63,064 nt of DNA from Allomuricauda sp. TMED12 (GTDB taxonomy: Bacteria > Bacteroidota > Bacteroidia > Flavobacteriales > Flavobacteriaceae): the NCBI GenBank assembly GCA_002167435.2, contig NHBR02000121.1:1-63064 (forward strand). The letters are read 5' to 3'. The position numbers and the translations under genes were made by a program. Shown in pieces: positions 1-8,339 of this stretch. Within the stretch, counting starts at the first letter, position 1; the number at the start of each line of letters is the position of its first letter. The notes beneath the pieces are model-generated. The model was not told the origin of the DNA. It did no database searches and saw only the letters and a program-made list of their open reading frames with translations.

Positions 1-219
1 AATGGAATACAGTCGTATTATTTCGGATGGCATATTTGTTTCATCCATAATAATAGCTTTCTGTAAATTTTCCCTCAACAAGGCCAATACATTGTCATGG
101 GTATATTCTTCCAAACCCGGTCCTCCTTGTAAGTACTTTTTGACCATCAAGAAGTCATTTCTTTCCAAAATAAGGTTACCATATCTCAAAGGGTATCTTT
201 CCATCATTAGCGATTTCAT
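1..219 (-). CDS. GreA/GreB-family protein, N-terminal part (partial)
   Basis: An open minus-strand frame runs from an ATG at 219 off the left edge of the window (73 codons, no stop). The start MKSLMMERYPLRYGNLILER, an aspartate/methionine stretch (MDETNMPSEII) and the closing IRLYS resemble the short Bacteroidetes GreA/GreB or Rnk-like proteins, which begin with a 'RYGNLVLE' strand and carry an 'hhDExDMPxDVhRhNS' segment before the C-terminal FKBP-like domain. Members bind RNA polymerase near its secondary channel or act as nucleotide-kinase regulators. An internal ATG at residue 5 could also be the start. The C-terminal domain is outside the window, so the exact subfamily is open. The plus-strand frame over the same bases is its shadow. 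Confidence 0.6.
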   Translation of the reverse strand, partial: MKSLMMERYPLRYGNLILERNDFLMVKKYLQGGPGLEEYTHDNVLALLRENLQKAIIMDETNMPSEIIRLYSI

Positions 220-423
220 TTGCCTTTATCCGGGAGATTTTGCCTCTGCCCGATCAATTTGAAATTATTCAGGGTACTAAAAGGCAAATGGCATGCCTTA
301 GAAAAGGAAGTGTAATTATTTTTTTGTAAAACACTGATTATATGTGATTTACAAATAAAATTACTGATGGATGAAAAATGGATGTTGGGAGAATATTACC
401 CAGTTGGTCAGAAATTGACCGAA

Positions 424-1761
424 TCAATCAAGCTTATCGCGCAGCGTTTTTCGATTGATCTGTAATATTTCTGCTGCCTTGGTTTTGTTTCCTTTGGTAT
501 GCAGCAATACACGTTTGATGTATTTCCTTTCCATATCCCTTAAAGGCATCAATTCCTCCTCGGGAAAGTCAATTTCGTATTTTAAAAAGTCCGGTAAGTC
601 CTTGATGCCAATAGGTCCATCCGCCATGATTACAGCACGTTGCACTACGTTTTCAAGCTCTCTTATATTCCCTGGCCAGGGATACCGTTCCAATATTTTT
701 AAAGCATCAGGAGCGATTCGAAGCAAACGGTCCCTATATTCCATACCATATTTTTGCAAGAACCTATGTACAAGTAAAGGGATATCGGATTTCCGTTTCC
801 TAAGCGGGGGGACCTTAATTTCCACTACGGTCAAACGGTAATAGAGATCTTCCCTAAAGTTTTTTTTCTTGATCTCCTCCAAAAGATCCATATTGGTGGC
901 TGCTATGATACGAAGATTCACTTTTTCAAAAGCTCTGGACCCCACCTTGGTAATTTCCCTTTCTTGCAAAGCCCTCAATAATTTGGCCTGTACATCCAAA
1001 CAGGCGTTCCCGATTTCATCCAAAAAGAGGGTACCCCCTGATGCTGCCTGAAAAAAACCATTACGGCTTTGATCGGCACCGGTAAAGGCCCCTTTGGTGT
1101 ATCCAAATAATTCGGCCTCTTGCAGATTTTCCGGGATAGCCCCACAGTTCACTGCGATAAAGGGTCCCGTACTATATTTTCCCGAATAATGAATGGCTCG
1201 TGCCACCAATTCCTTTCCAGTACCGCTCTCTCCCTGAATCAAAACCGTTGCCCTATTATCCTTTACCCGCTCTATTATGGAAAGTACTTGGTGGAAGGCT
1301 GTTGAATCACCTACCATATCCTTAACCCCAACGCCCCGCGTTTTGAATGACTTCGAAACAGGGGATATTTGGTGCCGACTTCCGTGTGCCAATGCTCTTT
1401 CCACAGCTATTCTAAGTTCTTCTTTCGTAAAAGGCTTGGTCAAATAGTCCATGGCACCGGACTTGAGCACTTCCAAAGCACCATCGACCGAGGGGTAGCC
1501 GGTTACCACCAATTTAGGCATCTTGGGATAGTGTTCATTGGTATACCTCAATAATTGTATGCCATCGACTTCTGGCATTTGGATATCCGAAATCAATAGG
1601 TCCATGGAAGTATCTTTTAAAATAAATAGGGCTTCCTTAACCGATATCGCCTTAAAAACATGATAGTCGAATTCTTTGAGCCTTCTTGCCAACAGCTCTA
1701 AGATCTTGATATCATCATCTACGATAAGAATGTTTTCTTTGTTCAATGGCATAGGCGTCAA
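424..1761 (-). CDS. NtrC-family sigma-54-dependent response regulator
   Basis: A 445-residue activator with the full three-domain layout. An N-terminal receiver covers about residues 8-125, with acidic pocket VDDD and phospho-acceptor Asp59 in ISDIQMP, and a KPF lysine. A central AAA+ domain covers about 150-385, with Walker A GESGTGKE, the sigma-54 contact loop GAFTGA and Walker B GGTLFLDEI. A C-terminal Fis-type helix-turn-helix ends in NRKTLRDKLD. The intact GAFTGA loop means it should open RpoN promoters. Its start overlaps the end of the upstream kinase gene by 4 bp, so the two are co-translated partners. Position beside the copper/nos operons suggests a link to nitrogen-oxide or metal sensing, but I see no clear -24/-12 promoter in the window, so the targets are unknown. 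Confidence 0.93.
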   Translation of the reverse strand: MTPMPLNKENILIVDDDIKILELLARRLKEFDYHVFKAISVKEALFILKDTSMDLLISDIQMPEVDGIQLLRYTNEHYPKMPKLVVTGYPSVDGALEVLKSGAMDYLTKPFTKEELRIAVERALAHGSRHQISPVSKSFKTRGVGVKDMVGDSTAFHQVLSIIERVKDNRATVLIQGESGTGKELVARAIHYSGKYSTGPFIAVNCGAIPENLQEAELFGYTKGAFTGADQSRNGFFQAASGGTLFLDEIGNACLDVQAKLLRALQEREITKVGSRAFEKVNLRIIAATNMDLLEEIKKKNFREDLYYRLTVVEIKVPPLRKRKSDIPLLVHRFLQKYGMEYRDRLLRIAPDALKILERYPWPGNIRELENVVQRAVIMADGPIGIKDLPDFLKYEIDFPEEELMPLRDMERKYIKRVLLHTKGNKTKAAEILQINRKTLRDKLD

Positions 1762-2897
1762 TTTGGAAACTCCATGGTAAAAATAGTACCTTTTGGCACA
1801 TTGGGCCTATGTACAATGGTACCCTTATAACTTTTGATGATACCGTGAACTACGCTCAGACCAAGTCCGGTCCCTTCCCCGATTGGTTTAGTAGTATAAA
1901 AAGGTTCAAATATCTTGTTTTCTTGTCCAGGTGCAATCCCTTCTCCTTGATCGACGATATTGATGATAATTTTTTGCTTCTTGCTTAGTACCTCCACCTT
2001 GATTTCTCCGCATATGGGTGAATAGTAGGCAGCGTTCATAATGAGGTTGAACATGACCTGGGTCAATTGAACGGTATTGGCTTGAATCCTTAAATCTTCG
2101 TTGTCATAGGATTTGATGACCGATAATTGTTTCGCTCTTAGTGAGGGACCCATCAGACGTATCACGCTGTCCAATACTTTTTTGAGCTCAACAAATTCCA
2201 TCTGTTGGGGCATTTCACAAGTAAAGAACATCAATTTTTTGACGATTTCCCGACTGAAAATCGCATTGTCCATTATGGTCTGTAAATCTCTTCTTTTTCC
2301 TGGATCGGTAGCTTCATCCAGTAATAATTCGGCAAACCCTAAAATATTGGCCAAAGGTGTATTCAGCTCATGGGCTATCCCAGCAGTTATCTCACCCATG
2401 ATATGTAAACGATCATTTCGTTCCATTTGTCTTTTTGTTTCCTCTTCCGTATCATGGATCTGCTTACGTTCCATATAGTTCCCTACAGCTAAACAAACAT
2501 TTTTAAGTAAAGTTTTTTCTTCAGGAAGAAAGTCTTTCAAGCTATAAGATGAAGCAGGATAACCAACAGATATACTTCCTTCTACCCTATTGAACACAAT
2601 GACATCACAGGAAATGCTGCACATTGCCCCATTAAATCCTTTGGTTTGTACGTTATAAGTGCCAATGGACAGTGCTACCTCCGCTTTTTCTGGAAACTGC
2701 CATCCTCTTTTCAAGCAATAGGCTATAGCTTGCAAAGCGGTGGATAATTCGTCATATCCTGAATTCACGATAATGGAAGTGACTTCATAGAGACAGGTCA
2801 ACTCCTTTACGCGCTCCTTTAATTTTTGTTCGGTATTTATCATAGCATTCAAAACTTTAATCCATAAAGATACAAGCGCCCCGATTTTAATGTTCAA
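1758..2897 (-). CDS. Soluble sensor histidine kinase (partner of the NtrC-type regulator)
   Basis: A 379-residue kinase with no membrane segment. A GAF-like input region (about residues 25-145) precedes a HisKA H-box (MGEITAGIAHELNTPL, His176) and an HATPase_c domain with N-box NLIMNAAYYS, G1 DQGEGIAPG and G2 GEGTGLGLS. The input region holds Cys61, Cys93, Cys97 and Cys135; C-x3-C at 93/97 is a possible metal, Fe-S or thiol sensing site, which is my inference. An in-frame ATG at residue 20 (MINTEQKLKERV) is an equally good start because the first 19 residues look non-native for a cytosolic kinase. It overlaps the response regulator by 4 bp. It is transcribed away from the copper operon, with about 210 bp between them. 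Confidence 0.9.
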   Translation of the reverse strand: MNIKIGALVSLWIKVLNAMINTEQKLKERVKELTCLYEVTSIIVNSGYDELSTALQAIAYCLKRGWQFPEKAEVALSIGTYNVQTKGFNGAMCSISCDVIVFNRVEGSISVGYPASSYSLKDFLPEEKTLLKNVCLAVGNYMERKQIHDTEEETKRQMERNDRLHIMGEITAGIAHELNTPLANILGFAELLLDEATDPGKRRDLQTIMDNAIFSREIVKKLMFFTCEMPQQMEFVELKKVLDSVIRLMGPSLRAKQLSVIKSYDNEDLRIQANTVQLTQVMFNLIMNAAYYSPICGEIKVEVLSKKQKIIINIVDQGEGIAPGQENKIFEPFYTTKPIGEGTGLGLSVVHGIIKSYKGTIVHRPNVPKGTIFTMEFPN

Positions 2898-3039
2898 TCC
2901 TTACTGAAAATCAATCAAAATACCTTTTGGATCATGGACCCAATTATACGTATCGTATCGAGGTATGGATTTAAAACCGTCATCAAATTATATCAATAAT
3001 CCATTTAGGTCCATACTTTGTGACAACAAAAATAACAAT

Positions 3040-3105
3040 AAAAGACATTTTTATCCTCTTTATGACAATTATCATACCGCTTCCTATAACCGGTACTTAG
3101 CTTTG
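3040..3105 (+). promoter_or_regulatory. Promoter of the copper operon: Rrf2-type palindrome, FNR-like site and -7 box
   Basis: Three elements lie in order. An inverted repeat AAGACATTTTTATCCT is at 3042-3057. An FNR/CRP-like palindrome ATGACAATTATCAT (ATGAC-N4-ATCAT) is at 3062-3075. A Bacteroidetes -7 box TAGCTTTG is at 3098-3105. The FNR-like centre is 33 bp upstream of the -7 centre, which places it near -41.5, the classical activator position. The layout matches the nos promoter at 7111-7176 base for base in spacing. The expected transcription start is about 3109-3112. Confidence 0.75.
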
Positions 3106-3110
3106 TCCCC

Positions 3111-3488
3111 ATGAAAAAATTGGCAATTCTTGTAATCACTCTTATCATGCTGGTCAAACCATTATGGCCCGTTATGGAATATGTGGTCAATTATGATTAT
3201 ATAGCCAACGTTTTATGTGAAAACAAAGACAAACCTCAATTACAATGCAACGGTAAATGCTATCTGGCCAAACAGTTAAAGAAAGCGCAAAGGGAACAAG
3301 ACAAAAATCCATTTGGTGAGCAAAGATCCAAAATTGAAGTCCAGTCGATGGTTTATTTCCAATCCCTACTAAATTTTGATCTGGCACTTGAAATTGAAGA
3401 GTACAGCGATAGCAACTTTTGTCAATACCAGGATTTAAACGCCATACTTCTTATTGAGGACATCACCCACCCACCCGAACTGATTTAG
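3111..3488 (+). CDS. Small secreted/membrane-anchored Cys-containing protein of the copper operon
   Basis: A 125-residue protein with an N-terminal hydrophobic segment (MKKLAILVITLIMLVKPLWP) followed by a short soluble part. A conserved-looking block VLCENKDKPQLQCNGKC contains three cysteines and precedes a basic YLAKQLKK helix. Proteins of this shape sit next to TonB receptors and metal-transport genes in Bacteroidetes. No biochemical function is established that I know of. It is first in a plus-strand operon with the OprC-like receptor and a Met/His-rich lipoprotein, so a periplasmic role in copper handling is a reasonable inference. The predicted transcription start almost coincides with its ATG, so the mRNA may be leaderless unless a downstream Met (residue 13 or 22) is used. 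Confidence 0.7.
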   Translation: MKKLAILVITLIMLVKPLWPVMEYVVNYDYIANVLCENKDKPQLQCNGKCYLAKQLKKAQREQDKNPFGEQRSKIEVQSMVYFQSLLNFDLALEIEEYSDSNFCQYQDLNAILLIEDITHPPELI

Positions 3489-3582
3489 TAGATTCCTTCA
3501 TGTACCTATTCCCACTAAAATCAATCACTACTTGGTGATAGGTACCCTATTTATTTATTGAATTTATTCTAAACCCTAAGCA

Positions 3583-5643
3583 ATGAAACTTACATATTCA
3601 TTTGGGGCTCGGATAGGTGGTTCAAAATACCCAGTATACCTGCTTTTTCTGTTCATAACACTGTTATACCAGCAAAACGTACAGGCCCAACAACCTATTA
3701 CCGACCCAACACTGGACTCCATACTCACCATAGATTTAAAGGAGGTCATTGTCATCTCATCATTTAAAAAAAGTATGGAGCACAAAGCGCAGTCCAAGCC
3801 GTTGTCCACATTAGACCAATATTTGGAATCCTCTAAAAAAGTGACCATGATCAAGCGTGGTGCCTATGCTTGGGACCCAATGCTCAATGATATGGGTTCC
3901 GAGCGCTTGTCCATTACCATAGATGGTATGCGGATCTTTGGCGCTTGCACCGATAAAATGGACCCCATAACGTCTTATGTGGATGTTTCCAACCTCTCGG
4001 ATGTACAGGTAAATAGTGGACAACAAGGAGCCCGGCACGGTAATACTATCGCAGGGGCCATCGATATGCGCTTGGAAAAGAGCAACTTTAAACCCACGGG
4101 CTGGACGGCTACCGTGGAAACAGGATATGAGACCAACAATGCTTCCCGAATCGTGGGGGGCGAACTCAATTTTTCTGATGAACGATTTTATCTGGATACG
4201 GATATTATCCATCGGAAGGCGGAAAACTATTTCGCCGGCGGTGGTGAAGAGGTCGCCTTTTCCCAATATGAAAAATACAATCTGTCCGCAAATGCCGGAT
4301 ACCAGGTCTCCAAAAACCAGAAACTATTGGCCAGCTTTATATTTGACGAAGCCCATGATGTAGGGTATCCCGCCCTACCTATGGACGTATCCTTGGCCCG
4401 TGCCTTTATCGGTTCCATAAGCTGGATTCAAACCGAATTTATAGGAGAGCTTACCCATTGGGAAACAAAGCTTTATGCCAATACCATAACACACGTTATG
4501 GATGATAGTAAAAGGCCGGAAGTACCCATACGAATGGATATGCCCGGATGGAGCGACACCTATGGATTTTATTCACAGGCCAAGTTGACATTGGACAACC
4601 ATGCATTCTTGGGTAAGATCGATGGGTTCTACAATCGTTCTTTGGCAGAGATGACCATGCATCCCAATGATCCCAATAAACAGGAAATGTTCATGTTGAC
4701 CTGGCCCGATGTCCATACCTTGAACTATGGTTTTTATTTGGAAGACAATGTCAACCTCAAAGAAGGTGCGTTAAAGGTATCGACCAGATTTGCACTTCAA
4801 TCATTCAATGTAACCGATGATTTTGGGCTGAACAGTCTTAAGATCTTCTATCCCGACTTGGAGCGGAGACAGACACGGACATTGAAAAGTGTTTCGGTGC
4901 ATTATCAAAAAAACTTCAAGAAATTGCAATTAAACCTTGGCATCGCCTACGGTGATCGTGCGCCATCAGTTTCGGAAGGATTTGGTTTTTATCTGTTCAA
5001 TAGTTTTGACAACCATGACTATATCGGTGATCCAGAACTGAAAAATGAAAAGGTTTTGGAGGGAAATTTCAAAATTGGTTATGCCTTAAAAGGGTTTACT
5101 ATTGGTTTTGAGGGCAATTATTTCCATACTAGGGATTACATCATTGGAGAAATCGATTCCAACCTGAGCGTGATGACCATAGGTGCCGATGGCGTAAAGG
5201 TCTATACCAACCTGTCGTATGCCAACCTTTATAATCTATCTGTGGATATGGACTACAAAATCACAACGGAACTGGACTGGAGCGGACTGGTCACCTACCA
5301 TAGAGGTACCGATCACAATGGTCGCAACTTGCCATTTATCAGTCCATTTACCTATCGTACCCAATTAACCTATGACGATGAGCATTTTTCAGGGACTTTG
5401 TCCCTAACGGGAGCTTTAGATCAAACCAAGTTCAACCCAGGTTTTGGTGAAGACCGCACACAGGCCTACGCCATACTCTCGCTTTCCTTGGGCAAGACCT
5501 TTTCCCTAGGCAAAAACGACCTATATGCCAAGGTCGGTTTAGAAAACTTGTTTGACACGTATTATTCAACCTATTCCGATTGGAACAACATTCCCCGCAT
5601 GGGCAGGAACTTTTTCATGACCCTATCCTATGCCATTAATTAA
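3583..5643 (+). CDS. OprC/NosA-like TonB-dependent copper receptor
   Basis: A 686-residue outer-membrane receptor with a signal peptide (cleavage near QNVQA-QQP), a plug domain (about residues 50-165) and a beta-barrel ending in FMTLSYAIN, an aromatic-rich C-terminal strand. The plug contains IFGACTDKMDP, so Cys122 and Met126 form a CxxxM motif. His304-Val-Met306 supplies an HxM motif. Together these match the CxxxM-HxM copper site reported for Pseudomonas OprC; NosA of denitrifying pseudomonads is a homolog linked to N2O reductase. I infer that this receptor imports copper for the NosZ made downstream. Its promoter has the same architecture as the nos promoter. No carboxypeptidase-like SusC extension is present. 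Confidence 0.85.
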   Translation: MKLTYSFGARIGGSKYPVYLLFLFITLLYQQNVQAQQPITDPTLDSILTIDLKEVIVISSFKKSMEHKAQSKPLSTLDQYLESSKKVTMIKRGAYAWDPMLNDMGSERLSITIDGMRIFGACTDKMDPITSYVDVSNLSDVQVNSGQQGARHGNTIAGAIDMRLEKSNFKPTGWTATVETGYETNNASRIVGGELNFSDERFYLDTDIIHRKAENYFAGGGEEVAFSQYEKYNLSANAGYQVSKNQKLLASFIFDEAHDVGYPALPMDVSLARAFIGSISWIQTEFIGELTHWETKLYANTITHVMDDSKRPEVPIRMDMPGWSDTYGFYSQAKLTLDNHAFLGKIDGFYNRSLAEMTMHPNDPNKQEMFMLTWPDVHTLNYGFYLEDNVNLKEGALKVSTRFALQSFNVTDDFGLNSLKIFYPDLERRQTRTLKSVSVHYQKNFKKLQLNLGIAYGDRAPSVSEGFGFYLFNSFDNHDYIGDPELKNEKVLEGNFKIGYALKGFTIGFEGNYFHTRDYIIGEIDSNLSVMTIGADGVKVYTNLSYANLYNLSVDMDYKITTELDWSGLVTYHRGTDHNGRNLPFISPFTYRTQLTYDDEHFSGTLSLTGALDQTKFNPGFGEDRTQAYAILSLSLGKTFSLGKNDLYAKVGLENLFDTYYSTYSDWNNIPRMGRNFFMTLSYAIN

Positions 5644-5666
5644 TCATACACTTAAAATCCATAAAA

Positions 5667-6521
5667 ATGAGAACTATAAAATCATTCATATTTCTATTTG
5701 CACTGTCCATTGGAATTACGTCTTGTTCCGATGATTCGAACGGTACAACCCCAGTGGCGGAAAACCCGTTGGATGCATACTCCTTGACCAGCAGTTTTGA
5801 AGCCAATGGACATGTATTGGAACTATATTCCGAAAAAGAAGGATTGACCTTAGGATACAATAAGCTCTATTTACGTATCAAGGAAATCTCCACCGGAACT
5901 TATGTACCCAATGCCACCATATCCTGGAATCCCATGATGCATATGGCCGACAAGTCCCATTCATGCCCAAAATCGAAGATTTCAACAATGGCGGACAATA
6001 CCGTCTATACGGGATTTATCGTTTTTCAAATGGCCAGCAATGCCGATGAACATTGGGAATTGAACTTAGAATATAGTTTTGGAGGTACTACCTATACGAC
6101 CTCAAAACAAATAGAGGTCAATGCCCCCACTGACGGAAACAGGACCGTAAATGTATTTACGGGAACAGATGACACCCGGTATGTGTTGGCCATGGTGCCT
6201 TTTGCCCCGGAAGTTGCCATCAATGATTTTTCAGCGGTACTCTATAAAATGGATTCCATGATAAGTTTTCCCGTAGTGGAAGACTATTCCATTGCCATTG
6301 ACCCAAGAATGCCGGGCATGGACAACCATAGTTCCCCAAACAATGAAAATTTGATCTACGACAGGGATACCGATTCGTACAATGGTAAGCTATCCTTGAC
6401 CATGACCGGTTACTGGAAAGTCAATTTACAACTACTAAATCCAGATGGAGAACCCATAAAAGGTGAAGCTGTTACAGAAGAGAATGAAAGTAGCAGCTTA
6501 TATTTTGAACTCGAGTTCTAA
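5667..6521 (+). CDS. Met/His-rich periplasmic lipoprotein of the copper operon
   Basis: A 284-residue lipoprotein with lipobox ITSC at about residue 20. The mature part appears to hold two beta-sandwich repeats. The first contains NPMMHMADKSHSCPKS, the second DPRMPGMDNHSSPN; both cluster Met, His and Asn/Ser in a way typical of extracytoplasmic copper-binding YtkA/FixH-like domains. It follows the OprC-like receptor by 23 bp and ends before a strong terminator, so it is the last gene of the operon. The likely role is to receive copper below the receptor in the periplasm. This rests on motif character and context, not on a family match I can verify. Confidence 0.7.
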   Translation: MRTIKSFIFLFALSIGITSCSDDSNGTTPVAENPLDAYSLTSSFEANGHVLELYSEKEGLTLGYNKLYLRIKEISTGTYVPNATISWNPMMHMADKSHSCPKSKISTMADNTVYTGFIVFQMASNADEHWELNLEYSFGGTTYTTSKQIEVNAPTDGNRTVNVFTGTDDTRYVLAMVPFAPEVAINDFSAVLYKMDSMISFPVVEDYSIAIDPRMPGMDNHSSPNNENLIYDRDTDSYNGKLSLTMTGYWKVNLQLLNPDGEPIKGEAVTEENESSSLYFELEF

Positions 6522-6553
6522 CGGACAGCGTATACTTTTCACACAACGATGAC

Positions 6554-6582
6554 AAGGTCACCCCATGAGGGTGGCCTTTTTT
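6554..6582. terminator. Intrinsic terminator between convergent genes
   Basis: A 9-bp stem AAGGTCACC / GGTGGCCTT with one G-U pair and a 7-base loop is followed by a T run. It lies just after the copper-operon lipoprotein. The complementary strand carries the A-rich arm, so it may also end the opposing Rrf2 transcript, whose stop is at 6655. Confidence 0.75.
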
Positions 6583-6654
6583 GGTATGTCACATTGAACG
6601 CGGTATCGGTGCCATGGTGTTTTTAATGGCCCTATCCGTTTTTTATCGACTTAG

Positions 6655-7086
6655 TTAATTAGGGAAGAACTCCTCAATATCCTGTTTCCCCTCGATTAAA
6701 TCCAAAATAGTGGTGTTTTCGAGCACACGGATAAATTTGGTCTTGTTGGACCCCACAAGTTTATGGAGCACACAAGGGTTGTTCATGTCGCAGTTACGAA
6801 TGCCCATGACACACGAGTTCACTCTTTTTTCTCCATCAATAACCTTCACAATGTCCATAAGGGTACGCCTGCGATCATCACTGTTCAAATAAAATCCTCC
6901 CCTAGGGCCTCTTGTGGAAGAAATAATACCATGTCTAGAGAGCTCTTGTAACAATTTGGCCAAATAAGCCTCTGGTACATGAACTACCTTATATATATCC
7001 CTGACCAAGATTTTATGGTCCTCATCGGAATTCAATGCTAGATAAAGCACTCCTTTAATGGCGTATTTGGAAGAATTGGAAAGCAT
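6655..7086 (-). CDS. Rrf2-family Fe-S regulator A, divergent from the nos operon
   Basis: A 143-residue regulator if started at the ATG giving MLSNSSKYAIKGVLYLA. The frame extends 20 residues upstream, but that part is not Rrf2-like. A winged-helix DNA-binding domain (about residues 5-75, with the wing RGPRGGFYL) precedes three cysteines in SCVMGIRNCDMNNPC, spaced C-X6-C-X5-C. NsrR and IscR carry three cysteines in the same place as Fe-S ligands. It is transcribed away from the cytochrome c-nosZ operon and the two share 114 bp containing a 16-bp palindrome and an FNR-like site. I infer NO- or Fe-S-dependent control of nos genes. Two paralogs with the same Cys spacing lie at 15950 and 25944. 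Confidence 0.88.
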   Translation of the reverse strand: MLSNSSKYAIKGVLYLALNSDEDHKILVRDIYKVVHVPEAYLAKLLQELSRHGIISSTRGPRGGFYLNSDDRRRTLMDIVKVIDGEKRVNSCVMGIRNCDMNNPCVLHKLVGSNKTKFIRVLENTTILDLIEGKQDIEEFFPN

Positions 7087-7110
7087 TTTTCTTAAGTTCC
7101 AACAAAGATT

Positions 7111-7176
7111 AAAAGACTTTTTTATCCTTTTTATGATTAATATCATGTTATACCTTTTTGTCCCTATTTACATTTG
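7111..7176 (+). promoter_or_regulatory. nos operon promoter: Rrf2-type palindrome, FNR-like site and -7 box
   Basis: The palindrome AAGACTTTTTTATCCT is at 7113-7128. A perfect FNR/CRP-like inverted repeat ATGATTAATATCAT is at 7133-7146. The -7 box TACATTTG is at 7169-7176. Spacing (4 bp, then 22 bp) is identical to the copper-operon promoter at 3040-3105. The palindromes lie 27-60 bp from the Rrf2 A start codon, so they could also control that gene. Confidence 0.78.
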
Positions 7177-7200
7177 AACAAAATTTTAAAGGATCATTAC

Positions 7201-7713
7201 ATGAAGACAATACAAAAAGGAATAGGACTACTCTTTGTGATAGCGTTAATAAGCTGTGGAGGAAAAGACAAAGAAAAAAAAGAGGAAGGCTTTAGCGTAC
7301 AACGTAAAAAGGCCCCTACCGAACAGCCTGTGGAAACCACTTCCACCAATGAAGTGAAAGCCTCCGAACGTGTGGATATGACCACTAAAGGGGTGGGGCC
7401 AATAAAATCCGTGGAATTGCCAGATGAAATCGACCAGGCCATGGCAGCAAACGGAAAAGAGGTCTATGACCAAATGTGTTTGGCATGTCACCGGGTCGGT
7501 AAAAAATTTATAGGTCCTGCACCCAATGGAGTATTGGAACGAAGGACCCCGGAATGGGTCATGAACATGATCTTGAACCCTCAGGAAATGGTACAGCAAG
7601 ACCCTTTGGCCAAAGACCTGCTGCAGGAGTTCAATGGATCGCCCATGTCCAACCAAGGTTTGACCGAAGATCAGGCCCGGGCCATACTAGAATACTTTAG
7701 AACCTTAAAATAA
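7201..7713 (+). CDS. Lipoprotein cytochrome c of the nos operon
   Basis: A 170-residue lipoprotein (lipobox ALISC) with a charged low-complexity linker followed by one class I cytochrome c domain. The haem site is CLACH, and the distal methionine is probably in GSPMSNQG before the C-terminal helix ARAILEYFRTLK. I start it at the ATG at 7201, which has AAAGGA upstream; an in-frame TTG at 7174 falls inside the promoter -7 box and is unlikely. Membrane-anchored monohaem cytochromes are regular members of clade II nos clusters and probably pass electrons to NosZ in the periplasm. It is the first gene of the operon, and the FAS1 lipoprotein follows after 5 bp. Confidence 0.88.
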   Translation: MKTIQKGIGLLFVIALISCGGKDKEKKEEGFSVQRKKAPTEQPVETTSTNEVKASERVDMTTKGVGPIKSVELPDEIDQAMAANGKEVYDQMCLACHRVGKKFIGPAPNGVLERRTPEWVMNMILNPQEMVQQDPLAKDLLQEFNGSPMSNQGLTEDQARAILEYFRTLK

Positions 7714-7718
7714 ACCTT

Positions 7719-8300
7719 ATGAGATCAACCATTAAACAAAGTACCTTGGGACTGATCTTACTTCTCGCACTCAACGGCGGCTGTAAGGATGGTGCCCAAA
7801 ACAAAACAACCACTGCTGACCAGAGCACATCTGAGACAGTAATCGAAAGTAACAAGGGTCAGGCCTTTATCTCAGACGATGAGTCTACCCCGACTGTATT
7901 GAGCATTGCCATCAATTCCCCGGACCACACTACCCTGGTAGCAGCTGTACAAGCAGCCAGTCTTGAAAATGCTTTGGTCAATGCCGGTCCCCTAATGGTA
8001 TTTGCTCCCACCAATGACGCCTTTGATGCACTGCCCGAAGGTACCGTGGAAGATTTGTTGAAGCCGGAAAACAAAGATGCCCTGGCCAACATCCTCAAAT
8101 ACCATGTGACCCCGGGCAACTATTCCAAAGACTTTTTGAAAAATTTCAAAAAATTGGGACAGGCCAACGACCAGAATGTCCCTGTTGAAGTAAAGGGAGA
8201 TGATGTGTTTATAGGAGGCGCTAAAATAATCGCTAGTGTGAAAGCAGGAAATGGCATCGTCCATGTAGTGGACAAGGTCATCCTACCCCCTACCCAATGA
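7719..8300 (+). CDS. Fasciclin (FAS1) domain lipoprotein
   Basis: A 193-residue lipoprotein (lipobox NGGC) with one FAS1 domain from about residue 65 to the end. Landmarks are the opening SPDHTTLVAAVQAASL, the FAPTNDAFDALP motif, LKYHV and the closing NGIVHVVDKVILPP. FAS1 domains mediate adhesion or protein contacts at the cell surface. FAS1 genes recur in Bacteroidetes nos clusters, but their role there is not established. It is 39 bp upstream of nosZ and clearly in the same operon. It could help assemble or dock the cytochrome and NosZ at the inner membrane, which is speculation. Confidence 0.87.
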   Translation: MRSTIKQSTLGLILLLALNGGCKDGAQNKTTTADQSTSETVIESNKGQAFISDDESTPTVLSIAINSPDHTTLVAAVQAASLENALVNAGPLMVFAPTNDAFDALPEGTVEDLLKPENKDALANILKYHVTPGNYSKDFLKNFKKLGQANDQNVPVEVKGDDVFIGGAKIIASVKAGNGIVHVVDKVILPPTQ

Positions 8301-8339
8301 TCGATACAACAACCATAAAAACAAATAAATCCTAACACA

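Noticed and set aside
2..262. Plus-strand 86-residue frame at the left edge
   Set aside because: The minus strand over the same bases reads as a GreA/GreB-type N-terminus with plausible motifs; the plus frame has no family character.
281..299. AAGGCA/TGCCTT hairpin downstream of the NtrC-type pair's neighbour
   Set aside because: The stem is only 6 bp, has no T tract on either strand and its position does not fit a gene end.
7174..7200. TTG start giving a longer cytochrome c
   Set aside because: The TTG lies inside the promoter -7 box, and the ATG at 7201 has a good ribosome site and begins the lipoprotein signal.
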